From Spirochaetales bacterium (GTDB lineage: Bacteria > Spirochaetota > Spirochaetia > DSM-27196 > PWMO01), in contig SKLB01000210.1 in assembly GCA_007123465.1 (NCBI GenBank), forward strand, positions 1 to 6,996: a DNA stretch of 6,996 nt, in the 5' to 3' direction. The notes beneath the pieces were generated by a model that was given only the letters and a program-made list of their open reading frames with translations, was not told where the DNA came from and did no database searches. How positions within the stretch are numbered: position 1 is the stretch's first letter; each line of letters starts with the position of its first letter. Both the position numbers and the translations under genes were made by a program. Of the stretch, positions 1-5,722 are shown piece after piece.

Positions 1-725
1 CGTGAAAAGGAGGAACGGTCCTGCTCGCGCACCGAGTCTACAACACCGTATATCACTACCTCGCCGTCATAGACGTACCCCTCCACGGTGCACATGCTGC
101 CGGAGAGCAGGCTTTCGGCCAAACAGCTCTCCGGCATTCCCCCAATTTCGGCAGGCAACGGAAATGCCTCAAAGAGGTAGTTGAACGGTTGGTTCATGTA
201 GCCGATCTTGTCGCGGATTTCCGGTATCGCCCGATTGAAGTCATTTGCGTCGTTGATGCGGAACGCCAGAAAGGAACGGAAAGACTTGATCGGCTTGATC
301 CAGTACGGCGGCATCAGCGGAATCTTCTCCATTGCCTGATCGTCAAACGGATCGAACGCAAAGAACTGGGGGATGTAGTCCGGGATCACCTTCTGCTGCT
401 CGAGACGACTCCAGTACTTGTGCTCGCACTTGAGTACCGCATCCAGGCTCGGCCCGCGAAGATCAAAACGTTCCGCCAGTATAGGGACCAGATCGGTGGC
501 CGGGAAATCGTAGTATGCTACAACGGCGTCCGGTCTGGCCCCGGCAGCGCGAATAGTATCGGATGCTTTGTCAATCAGGGCTGCCATGTCAAAGCGATCG
601 ACGTTACGGATATCACTGAAGTCCAGCGCGGGGTGGAAATCACACTCCGCAGCCTGCGGCAGGCGTTGCAGCTTGTAGCGGTTGAACTCATCCAATCCGA
701 TGACAAAGACCTGCTTGCGGCTCAT
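1..725 (-). CDS. ATP-grasp domain protein, 3' end outside the window
   Basis: Read from the ATG at 725-723 the frame stays open to the left edge, giving 241 visible residues with no stop; the C-terminal part is missing. The layout is that of the ATP-grasp fold (biotin carboxylase or D-Ala-D-Ala ligase superfamily). A pre-ATP-grasp Rossmann-like region (about 1-95, starting KQVFVIGLDEFN) is followed by the conserved lysine segment CEHKYWSRLEQ (100-110), the nucleotide-binding lysine strand YWIKPIKSF (141-149), and an acidic region with AESLLSG then TVEGYVYDGEVVIYG (203-227). ATP-grasp enzymes activate a carboxylate as acyl phosphate and join it to an amine, thiol or similar nucleophile; the substrate cannot be told here. 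The start lies inside the stop codon of the upstream hydrolase (ATGA overlap), with GAGGGA about 6 nt before it, so the two are co-transcribed and translationally coupled. The fold is fairly sure; the reaction is not. Confidence 0.85.
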   Translation of the reverse strand, partial: MSRKQVFVIGLDEFNRYKLQRLPQAAECDFHPALDFSDIRNVDRFDMAALIDKASDTIRAAGARPDAVVAYYDFPATDLVPILAERFDLRGPSLDAVLKCEHKYWSRLEQQKVIPDYIPQFFAFDPFDDQAMEKIPLMPPYWIKPIKSFRSFLAFRINDANDFNRAIPEIRDKIGYMNQPFNYLFEAFPLPAEIGGMPESCLAESLLSGSMCTVEGYVYDGEVVIYGVVDSVREQDRSSFS

Positions 726-2758
726 AGATAATCCCTCGCGATGCTCTCATCCCAACTTTTGGCAAAGATCCGCGCATCCCCTTCGTAGGCATCCAGCGTG
801 GCGCGGATGCGGAAGTGGGTACGCGTAGAGCTCATGACCGTACGAGTTACGCTACGCACATTCCAGCCGTCGCGGCTGAAACCGCGCTCGCTTGTCACTT
901 CGGCGCGCAGCGTGTCGTAGCGGTTACTGCGATAGCTGAACTGCTCGTCCACGCTGCGGCTGATGGCCAGATCGATATCGTCGAGACGATAGGTTGCGTC
1001 ATTATTGATCACATCGAGCGTTACCTCGTTGGTGGCGAGGTTGCGAATGACCTTCCACTCGCGATGGGCCGGCGCCAGCAGCGTGGTAGCAATCGGAATA
1101 GCGGCCTGTGGTGCTTCGAACGGCCGTAGACGGATGTCCTCAGCGCTCGGCGGCCGGCGCGGAACTATCAGCCGGCTGCGCTGCGGATAGATAGTCAGCC
1201 GCGCCGGCTGCTGTGCCGGCCACGCCAGCGGCCAGTAAGAACTCGAGATAGCTACCCGCAGTCGGTGGCCGGCCGCAAAATGCTGTGCGATGTAATTGAG
1301 GCGCACGTTGGCGGTATACTTCAGTCCGGGCTGCAACTCCTGCGGATGTTCGTGTGAATCACGATGCGTCAGGTTCAACAGTCCGTAGGTCACGCGCGTG
1401 ACCGTTCCGTCGGGGGCCACGTCGGAAAGGCGCACGGCAACCTGCGCCTGCGGTTTGTCGCTGGCAAGAGTCAGCTCAACCTCCGGCGCACCGAGAATCT
1501 CAATTGGCTCGGCCAGCGGCTGGCTGTCAAAGACCAGGGCGCCACCGTCTTCATCGCGCTGGTCGCTCGGCAGATCAGTTGCCTCCGAGTACGAACACCA
1601 CTTGCCGGCAAACAGCCCCACGCTCAACGGACTCTGCACCTCAAACGCCGGCTCGGTTGATACCGAGTTACCGACGGTCGCCTGCCAAGACGCGTCCGAG
1701 GGCTCGTCCTTCAGACCTTCTCCGGTGAGCAGGTAGCTACGCGGAACGATACGCGGACTGGGCCACACGTCTTCAGCTACCCAGCGCCCGGGGTGCTCAG
1801 CTTCTATGGGAGAGAAGTCATCACGCATCCAGGCCCGCAGCATGGGCTCCTCGGTAACCCCTCGATCAATACCTTTCAACCACTGATCCCACCAGCGTAG
1901 AGACTCCTGCAAAAAGCCGATTGCCGGTCCAGGTCCGCCCATGTGCGGATACTTATGCCCCCATGCCCCGATCAGACCCCAGCGCGGTACGCGCAGGTGC
2001 TGCATCAGATGGAACACGCTATTGGTGTACCCATCGACCCAGCCGCTGACCGCGAACACCGGACACTGGATCCGGCTGTAGTCCTCACATACCGAACCGT
2101 GTTGCCAGTAGGCGTCTCGGCGCTGATGCTGCAGCCAGGTTGCAATCCACAGGCCACTGCCCTCCAGGCGTTCGAGCCACATTTCGCGCCAACGCTCTCC
2201 CACCACCGCGGGATCGGGCGGACATGAATTAAACGCAAGCATAGTCGAAGCCCACGAAAGATTATCAGTCAGCAGGCAGCCGCCCATGTAGTGAATGTCA
2301 TCGGCGTAGCGGTCATCTGAGGAGCAGACCGTGATCACGGCCTTTAGCTCCGGCGGCTGTAGTGCCGCCATCTGCAGACCGTTGAAGCCTCCCCAGGAGA
2401 GTCCAAACATGCCGACATTACCGTTGCACCACTGCTGCGCGGCAATCCAGCGCAGCACCTGCAGCCCATCCTCCAGTTCCTGCTGCAGGTATTCGTCGCG
2501 CAGAATGCCTTCAGAGTCACCGCTACCACGCAGGTCAACGCGTACAGCGGCGTAACCGTGGGCAGCGAAGTAGCCGTGGATCGCGCTGTCGCGCACGGCC
2601 TTGGAATCGCGCTTGCGATACGGGATATACTCGAGCACTGCCGGCACCGCTTCGTGTTCGGCACCCGGCGGCAGCCACAGCTTGGCAGCCAGCCGACATC
2701 CATCGGAGAGCTCTATCCAGACATTCTCGATGACGGTGGCTGTACCGTTATGCCCCAC
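722..2758 (-). CDS. CocE/NonD family (peptidase S15-like) hydrolase
   Basis: A 678-residue alpha/beta-hydrolase of the CocE/X-prolyl dipeptidyl-peptidase family, which cleaves esters or amides of small molecules and peptides. The nucleophile elbow GLSWGG places the catalytic Ser at 121. GWVDGYT gives the acid Asp242 and GAWGHKYPH the base His268, in the order and rough spacing of cocaine esterase. Tyr47 in EYIPYRKRD matches the oxyanion-hole tyrosine. Residues about 370-560 form the beta-rich PepX_C/jelly-roll domain, followed by an extra C-terminal segment of about 110 residues with the motif AYEGDARIFAKSWDE, which I recall from longer (about 670 aa) members. No signal peptide, so probably cytoplasmic. 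It begins with GTG, supported by AGGAG (2766-2770) seven bases upstream. It heads an operon with the ATP-grasp gene (ATGA overlap). The substrate is not inferable; true proline peptidase activity is only one option. Confidence 0.93.
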   Translation of the reverse strand: MGHNGTATVIENVWIELSDGCRLAAKLWLPPGAEHEAVPAVLEYIPYRKRDSKAVRDSAIHGYFAAHGYAAVRVDLRGSGDSEGILRDEYLQQELEDGLQVLRWIAAQQWCNGNVGMFGLSWGGFNGLQMAALQPPELKAVITVCSSDDRYADDIHYMGGCLLTDNLSWASTMLAFNSCPPDPAVVGERWREMWLERLEGSGLWIATWLQHQRRDAYWQHGSVCEDYSRIQCPVFAVSGWVDGYTNSVFHLMQHLRVPRWGLIGAWGHKYPHMGGPGPAIGFLQESLRWWDQWLKGIDRGVTEEPMLRAWMRDDFSPIEAEHPGRWVAEDVWPSPRIVPRSYLLTGEGLKDEPSDASWQATVGNSVSTEPAFEVQSPLSVGLFAGKWCSYSEATDLPSDQRDEDGGALVFDSQPLAEPIEILGAPEVELTLASDKPQAQVAVRLSDVAPDGTVTRVTYGLLNLTHRDSHEHPQELQPGLKYTANVRLNYIAQHFAAGHRLRVAISSSYWPLAWPAQQPARLTIYPQRSRLIVPRRPPSAEDIRLRPFEAPQAAIPIATTLLAPAHREWKVIRNLATNEVTLDVINNDATYRLDDIDLAISRSVDEQFSYRSNRYDTLRAEVTSERGFSRDGWNVRSVTRTVMSSTRTHFRIRATLDAYEGDARIFAKSWDESIARDYL

Positions 2759-2846
2759 GCCTGAACTCCTCGTTTCTGTTTTGCAGTTTGAAAGTGTATG
2801 ATATACTATCGGACATTACCCGAATCTGTCGAGGAGGCACACTAAC
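2759..2846. promoter_or_regulatory. Divergent promoter region between hydrolase operon and isomerase-like gene
   Basis: This 88-bp gap must drive transcription both ways. The AT-rich core at 2788-2810 holds overlapping -10-like hexamers on the plus strand: TATGAT (2797-2802) and TATACT (2802-2807), each one mismatch from TATAAT. The -35 match is poor: TTGCAG (2781-2786) sits 15 bp before TATACT. On the minus strand only weak -10 candidates are visible. The core GTATGATATAC is partly self-complementary and could also bind a regulator. AGGAGG (2832-2837) is the ribosome site for the rightward gene and AGGAG (complement of 2766-2770) for the leftward one. The exact start sites are inference. Confidence 0.5.
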
Positions 2847-4277
2847 ATGAGCACAATGGACGCAATGGGCGCAATGGGCGCAAAATCGCGTTTCGCACTG
2901 GTCTTTGGAAACCGCGGCTTCTTCCCATCTCACTACATGACATCGGCACGCAAGGAAGTCGGCGGCGTGCTGAAGCGGCTGGGCCACGATGTTTTGATGC
3001 TTGATGACAAAGCTACTCGTTTGGGCGCCGTAGAAACAGCGGCAGAGGGTCGTGTATTCGCCGACTTTGTGCGCCAGAACCGTACCAGCATCGACGGCGT
3101 AATCCTGTCGCTACCCAACTTCGGTGACGAAAACGGTGCGATGGAGGCGCTTCGCGACGTCGATGTACCGGTATTCATTCATGCCTATCCCGACGAGCTT
3201 GACAAGCTCGGGCCAAAGGAGCGGCGCGACTCCTTTTGCGGCAAGCTCTCGGTTATGGACGTATTGAAGCAGGCACGCATTCGTTTCACCAACCTGATCC
3301 CGCACACCGTGCACCCGCAGAGCGCGCAGTTTGAGCAAAACATCGCCGACTTTGACCGTATCTGTCGCGTTACGCGAGGGCTGCGCCGTCTGGTGGTCGG
3401 CGCAATCGGTGCCCGTACCACACCGTTCAAGACCGTGCGCGCCGATGAGATCGCTCTGCAGAATCACGGAATTACCGTCGAGACCACCGATCTCGCTGAC
3501 GTCTTTGACCGCATGGACACTGTTGATAACGCTTCGGCGGCGTTCAAGACATGCAAGCAAGCGCTTGCCGAGGTTGCTGACTGGAGCAAGACGCCGCCGG
3601 AGACGCTCGAGAACCTTACCCGACTCAAGCTTGTCCTCGATGGGCTGACCGAAGAGATGTCGATAGACACACTGGCTATCCGCTGCTGGACCGAACTCCA
3701 GCGCCGTTACCGCATTTCGCCGTGCCTGGTTACCGGCGACCTGGCAGACCATGGCGTACCAGCCGCTTGCGAAGTTGATATCGCCAACGCGGTAGTGATG
3801 TACGCCCTGGGATCCGCCTCCGGCGAGGCTACCAGCATTCTGGACTGGAACAACAACTACGGTGATGAACCGGACAAGTGTATCCTGTTCCACTGCGGCA
3901 ACGTTCCTCGGAGCCTGATGCGCGAGAAGGGCACAATCTCGGATCACAGCATCCTGGCCAACAGTATTGGTGAGGGCTACGGATTTGGTTGCAACCAGGG
4001 CCGGATCCGCGAGATGGATTTCACCTATTCGAGCATGATCACCGAAGCCGGCAAACTGCGTTTCTACCTGGGCAGCGGCAGAATCACCGATGACCCGATT
4101 CCCGAGGGCTTCTTCGGCTGTGCCGGCGTGGCGGAAATTGCAGGGTTGCAGAACGTGCTGCAGTGGATCGGCCGTACCGGCCACCGGCATCACGTGAGCA
4201 TTACCCCGGGCAACCACGTTGCCCCGTTGAGGGAGGCGTTCGAGACCTACCTCGGCTACGACGTTACGGTCTTCTAA
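2847..4277 (+). CDS. L-fucose/L-arabinose isomerase-fold protein (FucI-like)
   Basis: A 476-residue protein of the fucose/arabinose isomerase superfamily, whose characterised members are Mn2+-dependent aldose-ketose isomerases. The N-terminal half (about 14-190) alternates strand and helix as in the FucI N-terminal domains (FALVFGNRGFF, DGVILSLPNFGD, VPVFIHAYPDE). The C-terminal half carries the active site: Glu309 in AACEVDIANA and Asp333 in ILDWNNNYGD are 24 residues apart, as are metal ligands Glu337 and Asp361 of E. coli FucI. His457 in PGNHVAP (or His349 in FHCGNVP) would supply the third ligand. It is shorter than classical FucI (about 590 aa), as are many uncharacterised relatives. The first 13 residues (repeated M-x-A) look dispensable, and internal ATGs at codons 4, 7 and 10 are possible starts; codon 1 is chosen because AGGAGG lies nine bases upstream. 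It faces away from the hydrolase/ATP-grasp pair. The fold is confident; the sugar is unknown. Confidence 0.88.
   Translation: MSTMDAMGAMGAKSRFALVFGNRGFFPSHYMTSARKEVGGVLKRLGHDVLMLDDKATRLGAVETAAEGRVFADFVRQNRTSIDGVILSLPNFGDENGAMEALRDVDVPVFIHAYPDELDKLGPKERRDSFCGKLSVMDVLKQARIRFTNLIPHTVHPQSAQFEQNIADFDRICRVTRGLRRLVVGAIGARTTPFKTVRADEIALQNHGITVETTDLADVFDRMDTVDNASAAFKTCKQALAEVADWSKTPPETLENLTRLKLVLDGLTEEMSIDTLAIRCWTELQRRYRISPCLVTGDLADHGVPAACEVDIANAVVMYALGSASGEATSILDWNNNYGDEPDKCILFHCGNVPRSLMREKGTISDHSILANSIGEGYGFGCNQGRIREMDFTYSSMITEAGKLRFYLGSGRITDDPIPEGFFGCAGVAEIAGLQNVLQWIGRTGHRHHVSITPGNHVAPLREAFETYLGYDVTVF
2855..2884 (+). repeat. Short 9-nt tandem repeat in the 5' end of the isomerase-like gene
   Basis: About three imperfect copies of a nine-base unit (GCAATGGGC and variants) sit directly after the start codon and encode Met-Gly/Asp-Ala steps before the first beta strand. 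Because the unit is three codons long, gain or loss of copies would keep the frame. Each copy contains an in-frame ATG. Confidence 0.6.
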
Positions 4278-4289
4278 TCCACCGTTCTG

Positions 4290-4319
4290 CCGGCCCGGAC
4301 CTCCTCGGACCCGGGCCGG
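4290..4319 (+). terminator. GC-rich hairpin after the isomerase-like gene, possible terminator
   Basis: Arms CCGGCCCGG (4290-4298) and CCGGGCCGG (4311-4319) are perfect reverse complements around a 12-base loop, beginning 13 bases after the stop codon. This is where a transcript end would be expected. No T-run follows, so it is not a classical intrinsic terminator. It may act with Rho or protect the 3' end of the mRNA. Confidence 0.4.
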
Positions 4320-4413
4320 GCCTGAGCCGCAGAAGCTGCTCGGGCACAAGGACGACCGGGCACGAAGGAGCGCGCCAGAAGCCTCGAAATCGGTCGAAAT
4401 TCCGCTCGCCTCT

Positions 4414-4464
4414 GTATCATACTTGAAAAATGGAAGACTGTCTTCCATTTTTCAAGTATGATAC
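4414..4464. repeat. 51-bp perfect palindrome (25-bp arms, 1-nt centre)
   Basis: Arm one (4414-4438, starting GTATCATACTTGAAAA) and arm two (4440-4464, ending TTTTCAAGTATGATAC) are exact reverse complements around a single T at 4439. The arms are AT-rich in otherwise GC-rich surroundings. As RNA this would be a very long, almost loopless hairpin; as DNA it could extrude a cruciform. Each arm ends in an outward-facing TATGAT, a one-mismatch -10 hexamer, with GAC 17 bp behind it where a -35 would lie. No T-run follows and no flanking direct repeat is evident. Possible roles are a regulator site, a bidirectional promoter or terminator, a small mobile palindrome, or a fold-back assembly artefact. 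Confidence 0.9.
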
Positions 4465-4571
4465 GTAGGGTTCGCGCGTGGAGCAACGCTTTCGGCCCGT
4501 GCTGCTCCTCCCTGGCGCCGGATGGCCGAAGCGGAGGCCGGACCGCTTGACAAAGCGCACAACATGCTCGA

Positions 4572-4580
4572 TGCTATTGT
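4572..4580 (+). promoter_or_regulatory. Possible extended -10 promoter for the outer-membrane protein gene
   Basis: TGCTATTGT fits the extended -10 form TGnTATnnT. A perfect TTGACA lies at 4547-4552 but is 22 bp away, too far for the usual spacing; at 17 bp it would pair only with the poor hexamer GATGCT (4570-4575). Either arrangement would give a leader of roughly 75-85 bases before the gene at 4660. Confidence 0.3.
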
Positions 4581-4659
4581 GGACGTAAATGCTAAGCAAT
4601 GGGTTGCACGGCACACGCTGCTCTGCACATGCTGATTCCGCGCCTACCGGGAGGCTATC

Positions 4660-5445
4660 ATGTTCAAGTTTGCCAAATCGATGATGGTGGTGCTGGCGCT
4701 GATAGTACTGCTCAATGTGGCCGTGACGCTTGCGGCTGACCGCCACGTTCCGCCATCGCCGGACTCCAGGATCGAATTGGAAACCCACGTGCGTGGTTTC
4801 TGGCGCTTCGGGGAGTGGGAGCCGATGATCAGCGTCGACGGGCGCGCCGAAGACCAGTTCGATGTGCTCTACCGTTCGTTGACTCTAGGCGCCTACTACC
4901 GTCTGCACCGCAACCTCAAGGTCGGCGGATTCTACCGTGTGCAGCAGGGAGCCCGTCACGATGACGACTGGGTCGCCACAAACGACAGCTTCGAGTGGGA
5001 AAACACTGACTCGCGCACGGAACACGTGTTCTTTGCCGATGTCTCGCCGCGCTTTCTTTTGGATATGCTGCCCGGTGAGACTTGGGTCTTGATGCTTAAG
5101 AACCGCTATTTCTACAACACCTTCAACCAGCAGCAATGGCTGAGCCTGCGTCCGGGGTTGACCTGGTTCTGGGTTGTTGACCGCGAGCCGCTGCTCAATA
5201 TTGCTGCCAACTATGAGTTCTACGTGCCGCTTAACTTTGCAGAGACCTTGCTCTACGGTCACGGCCCCTACCTGAACGTGCTTTATCACTTCTCGCCTGT
5301 TGTCAAGCTGGACGCAACGGTTGCTCGCCGCACGCGTATCTGGAGTACCTCCGAAGACGTGCAGGATGACCCTGGCCATGGAGACTACGAAAAGAAGATC
5401 CGCAGCTGGTTACTCGGCCTGGGGGTGATATTTCGTTTTTCCTGA
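4660..5445 (+). CDS. Outer-membrane beta-barrel protein with signal peptide (DUF2490-like)
   Basis: A 261-residue exported protein. The N terminus is a clear Sec signal: basic start MFKFAKS, hydrophobic core MMVVLALIVLLNVAVTL, and likely cleavage after Ala25 or Ala26. No lipobox is seen. The mature part alternates aromatic and polar residues in strands of about ten residues separated by charged turns (SLTLGAYYRLHRNLKVGGFY, WVLMLKNRYFYN, LNIAANYEFYVPL, YLNVLYHFS), typical of a small transmembrane barrel of perhaps 8-12 strands. It ends in a strand, LLGLGVIFRFS, with Phe next to last, resembling a barrel-assembly signal. The pattern recalls the DUF2490 family, a loose match by eye. GGGAGG (4649-4654) five bases upstream fixes the ATG. 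It is probably transcribed alone: a 382-bp gap precedes it and its own regulatory gap follows. Role unknown; it may be a porin-like channel or a structural barrel. Confidence 0.85.
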   Translation: MFKFAKSMMVVLALIVLLNVAVTLAADRHVPPSPDSRIELETHVRGFWRFGEWEPMISVDGRAEDQFDVLYRSLTLGAYYRLHRNLKVGGFYRVQQGARHDDDWVATNDSFEWENTDSRTEHVFFADVSPRFLLDMLPGETWVLMLKNRYFYNTFNQQQWLSLRPGLTWFWVVDREPLLNIAANYEFYVPLNFAETLLYGHGPYLNVLYHFSPVVKLDATVARRTRIWSTSEDVQDDPGHGDYEKKIRSWLLGLGVIFRFS

Positions 5446-5457
5446 GCCGCCCCGGAA

Positions 5458-5486
5458 TTGTTACTAACACTTTTCGATAATATTCT
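5458..5486 (+). promoter_or_regulatory. Possible upstream secondary promoter
   Basis: TTGTTA (5458-5463) and TATTCT (5481-5486) are 17 bp apart and each matches the sigma-70 consensus at four of six positions, in the most AT-rich stretch of this gap. It would add a second start ahead of the iron-box operon. Weak evidence. Confidence 0.25.
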
Positions 5487-5495
5487 ATTGAATAC

Positions 5496-5524
5496 TTGAC
5501 AAGGTCTCGCTCACGCGTTAAAAG
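5496..5524 (+). promoter_or_regulatory. Sigma-70-type promoter of the iron-box operon
   Basis: A perfect -35 TTGACA (5496-5501) is followed after 17 bp by TAAAAG (5519-5524; four of six -10 positions match). Transcription would begin near 5531, inside the DtxR-type box, so a bound repressor would directly block initiation. The gene-start RBS lies only about 15 bases farther on. Confidence 0.55.
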
Positions 5525-5543
5525 TTAGGTAAGCCTAAAACTT
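5525..5543 (+). promoter_or_regulatory. DtxR/IdeR-family metal-responsive operator (iron box)
   Basis: The 19 bases TTAGGTAAGCCTAAAACTT match the IdeR/DtxR consensus TWAGGTTAGSCTAACCTWA at 14 positions, with 13 of the first 14. The core TTAGG-TAAG-CCTAA is a perfect inverted repeat around four bases. It sits just after the -10 element and overlaps the predicted transcription start, the usual place for metal-dependent repression. By family knowledge the regulator would be a Fe2+ or Mn2+ sensing DtxR/MntR-type protein, not visible in this window. Confidence 0.65.
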
Positions 5544-5557
5544 TCGGGGGAGCCATC

Positions 5558-5722
5558 ATGTGGGTTGCACTGCGGAGACCACTGACACTTCTGGGACGCA
5601 TGTTCTGTTTTCTGCACCACGGTAGTCCGAGTATGCGCTGCAGCCACGCTGCGGCGGTTACAGCAGCGTGCCGATCATGCCCGATTGTTTCTCACTGCTC
5701 CGGCTCCCGGAGCTGGGCATGA
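5558..5722 (+). CDS. Small Cys/His-rich protein, 54 aa, unknown function
   Basis: ATG at 5558 opens 54 codons ending in TGA at 5720-5722. GGGGGAG (5546-5552) five bases upstream is a strong ribosome site, and this is the first ORF after the iron box. The product has five Cys (17, 28, 38, 41, 47) and four His (20, 21, 30, 46). The cluster ACRSCPIVSHC (37-47) holds a CxxC plus a further His-Cys, suggestive of metal or Fe-S binding. The first 19 residues are basic and hydrophobic (LRRPLTLLGRMFCFL), perhaps a membrane-contacting or targeting segment. Its stop overlaps the start of the next gene (ATGA), so translation of the two is probably coupled. I recognise no family. It could equally be a leader peptide whose translation controls the gene below, aided by the hairpin at 5645-5670. 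The reading frame is real on RBS and overlap evidence; function is unassigned. Confidence 0.6.
   Translation: MWVALRRPLTLLGRMFCFLHHGSPSMRCSHAAAVTAACRSCPIVSHCSGSRSWA
5645..5670 (+). promoter_or_regulatory. Hairpin inside the small ORF, upstream of the methyltransferase-like start
   Basis: CACGCTGC (5645-5652) and GCAGCGTG (5663-5670) are perfect reverse complements with a ten-base loop, ending 48 bases before the next gene's start. It lies within coding sequence, so chance plus codon choice is possible; a role in coupling or attenuation is inference. Confidence 0.35.

Larger units (their letters stand above)
4278..4659. other. Gene-free 382-bp intergenic region
   Basis: No frame here looks like a real protein; the open frames crossing it are out-of-phase extensions of neighbouring genes. 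It contains the GC hairpin at 4290-4319, the 51-bp palindrome at 4414-4464 and a promoter-like sequence near 4572-4580. From 4320 to 4413 and from 4465 to 4546 I see nothing I can name. No tRNA-like fold and no transposase remnant was recognised. Confidence 0.6.

Noticed and set aside
189..731. 180-codon plus-strand open frame at the left edge
   Set aside because: It is antisense to the ATP-grasp gene, which has conserved motifs and a coupled start.
4290..4319. Classical Rho-independent terminator
   Set aside because: The hairpin is clear, but no run of T follows, so it is listed only as a possible terminator.
3111..4448. 445-codon open frame on the minus strand
   Set aside because: It lies antisense across the isomerase-like gene, lacks family features and has a low-complexity, Arg/Gly/Ala/Val-rich product; the plus-strand frame has a strong RBS and a recognisable fold.
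4414..4464. CRISPR repeat, dif site or transposon terminal repeats
   Set aside because: There is one palindrome only, with no spaced copies; it lacks dif-like halves, has no flanking target duplication and no transposase nearby.
4278..4659. tRNA or other structured RNA gene
   Set aside because: No cloverleaf, CCA end or T-loop motif was found; apart from the two inverted repeats nothing folds convincingly by eye.
4417..4788. 123-codon minus-strand open frame over the palindrome
   Set aside because: It runs through the palindrome and into the antisense of the signal peptide region; composition is not protein-like and no family is recognised.
4885..5379. 164-codon minus-strand open frame
   Set aside because: It is antisense to the beta-barrel gene and has no RBS or recognisable product.
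5668..5718. Longer N terminus for the NAS-like protein (GTG 5668 or ATG 5677)
   Set aside because: These starts lie within the small ORF and lack a good RBS; ATG 5719 has GGAG at the right distance and the ATGA overlap.
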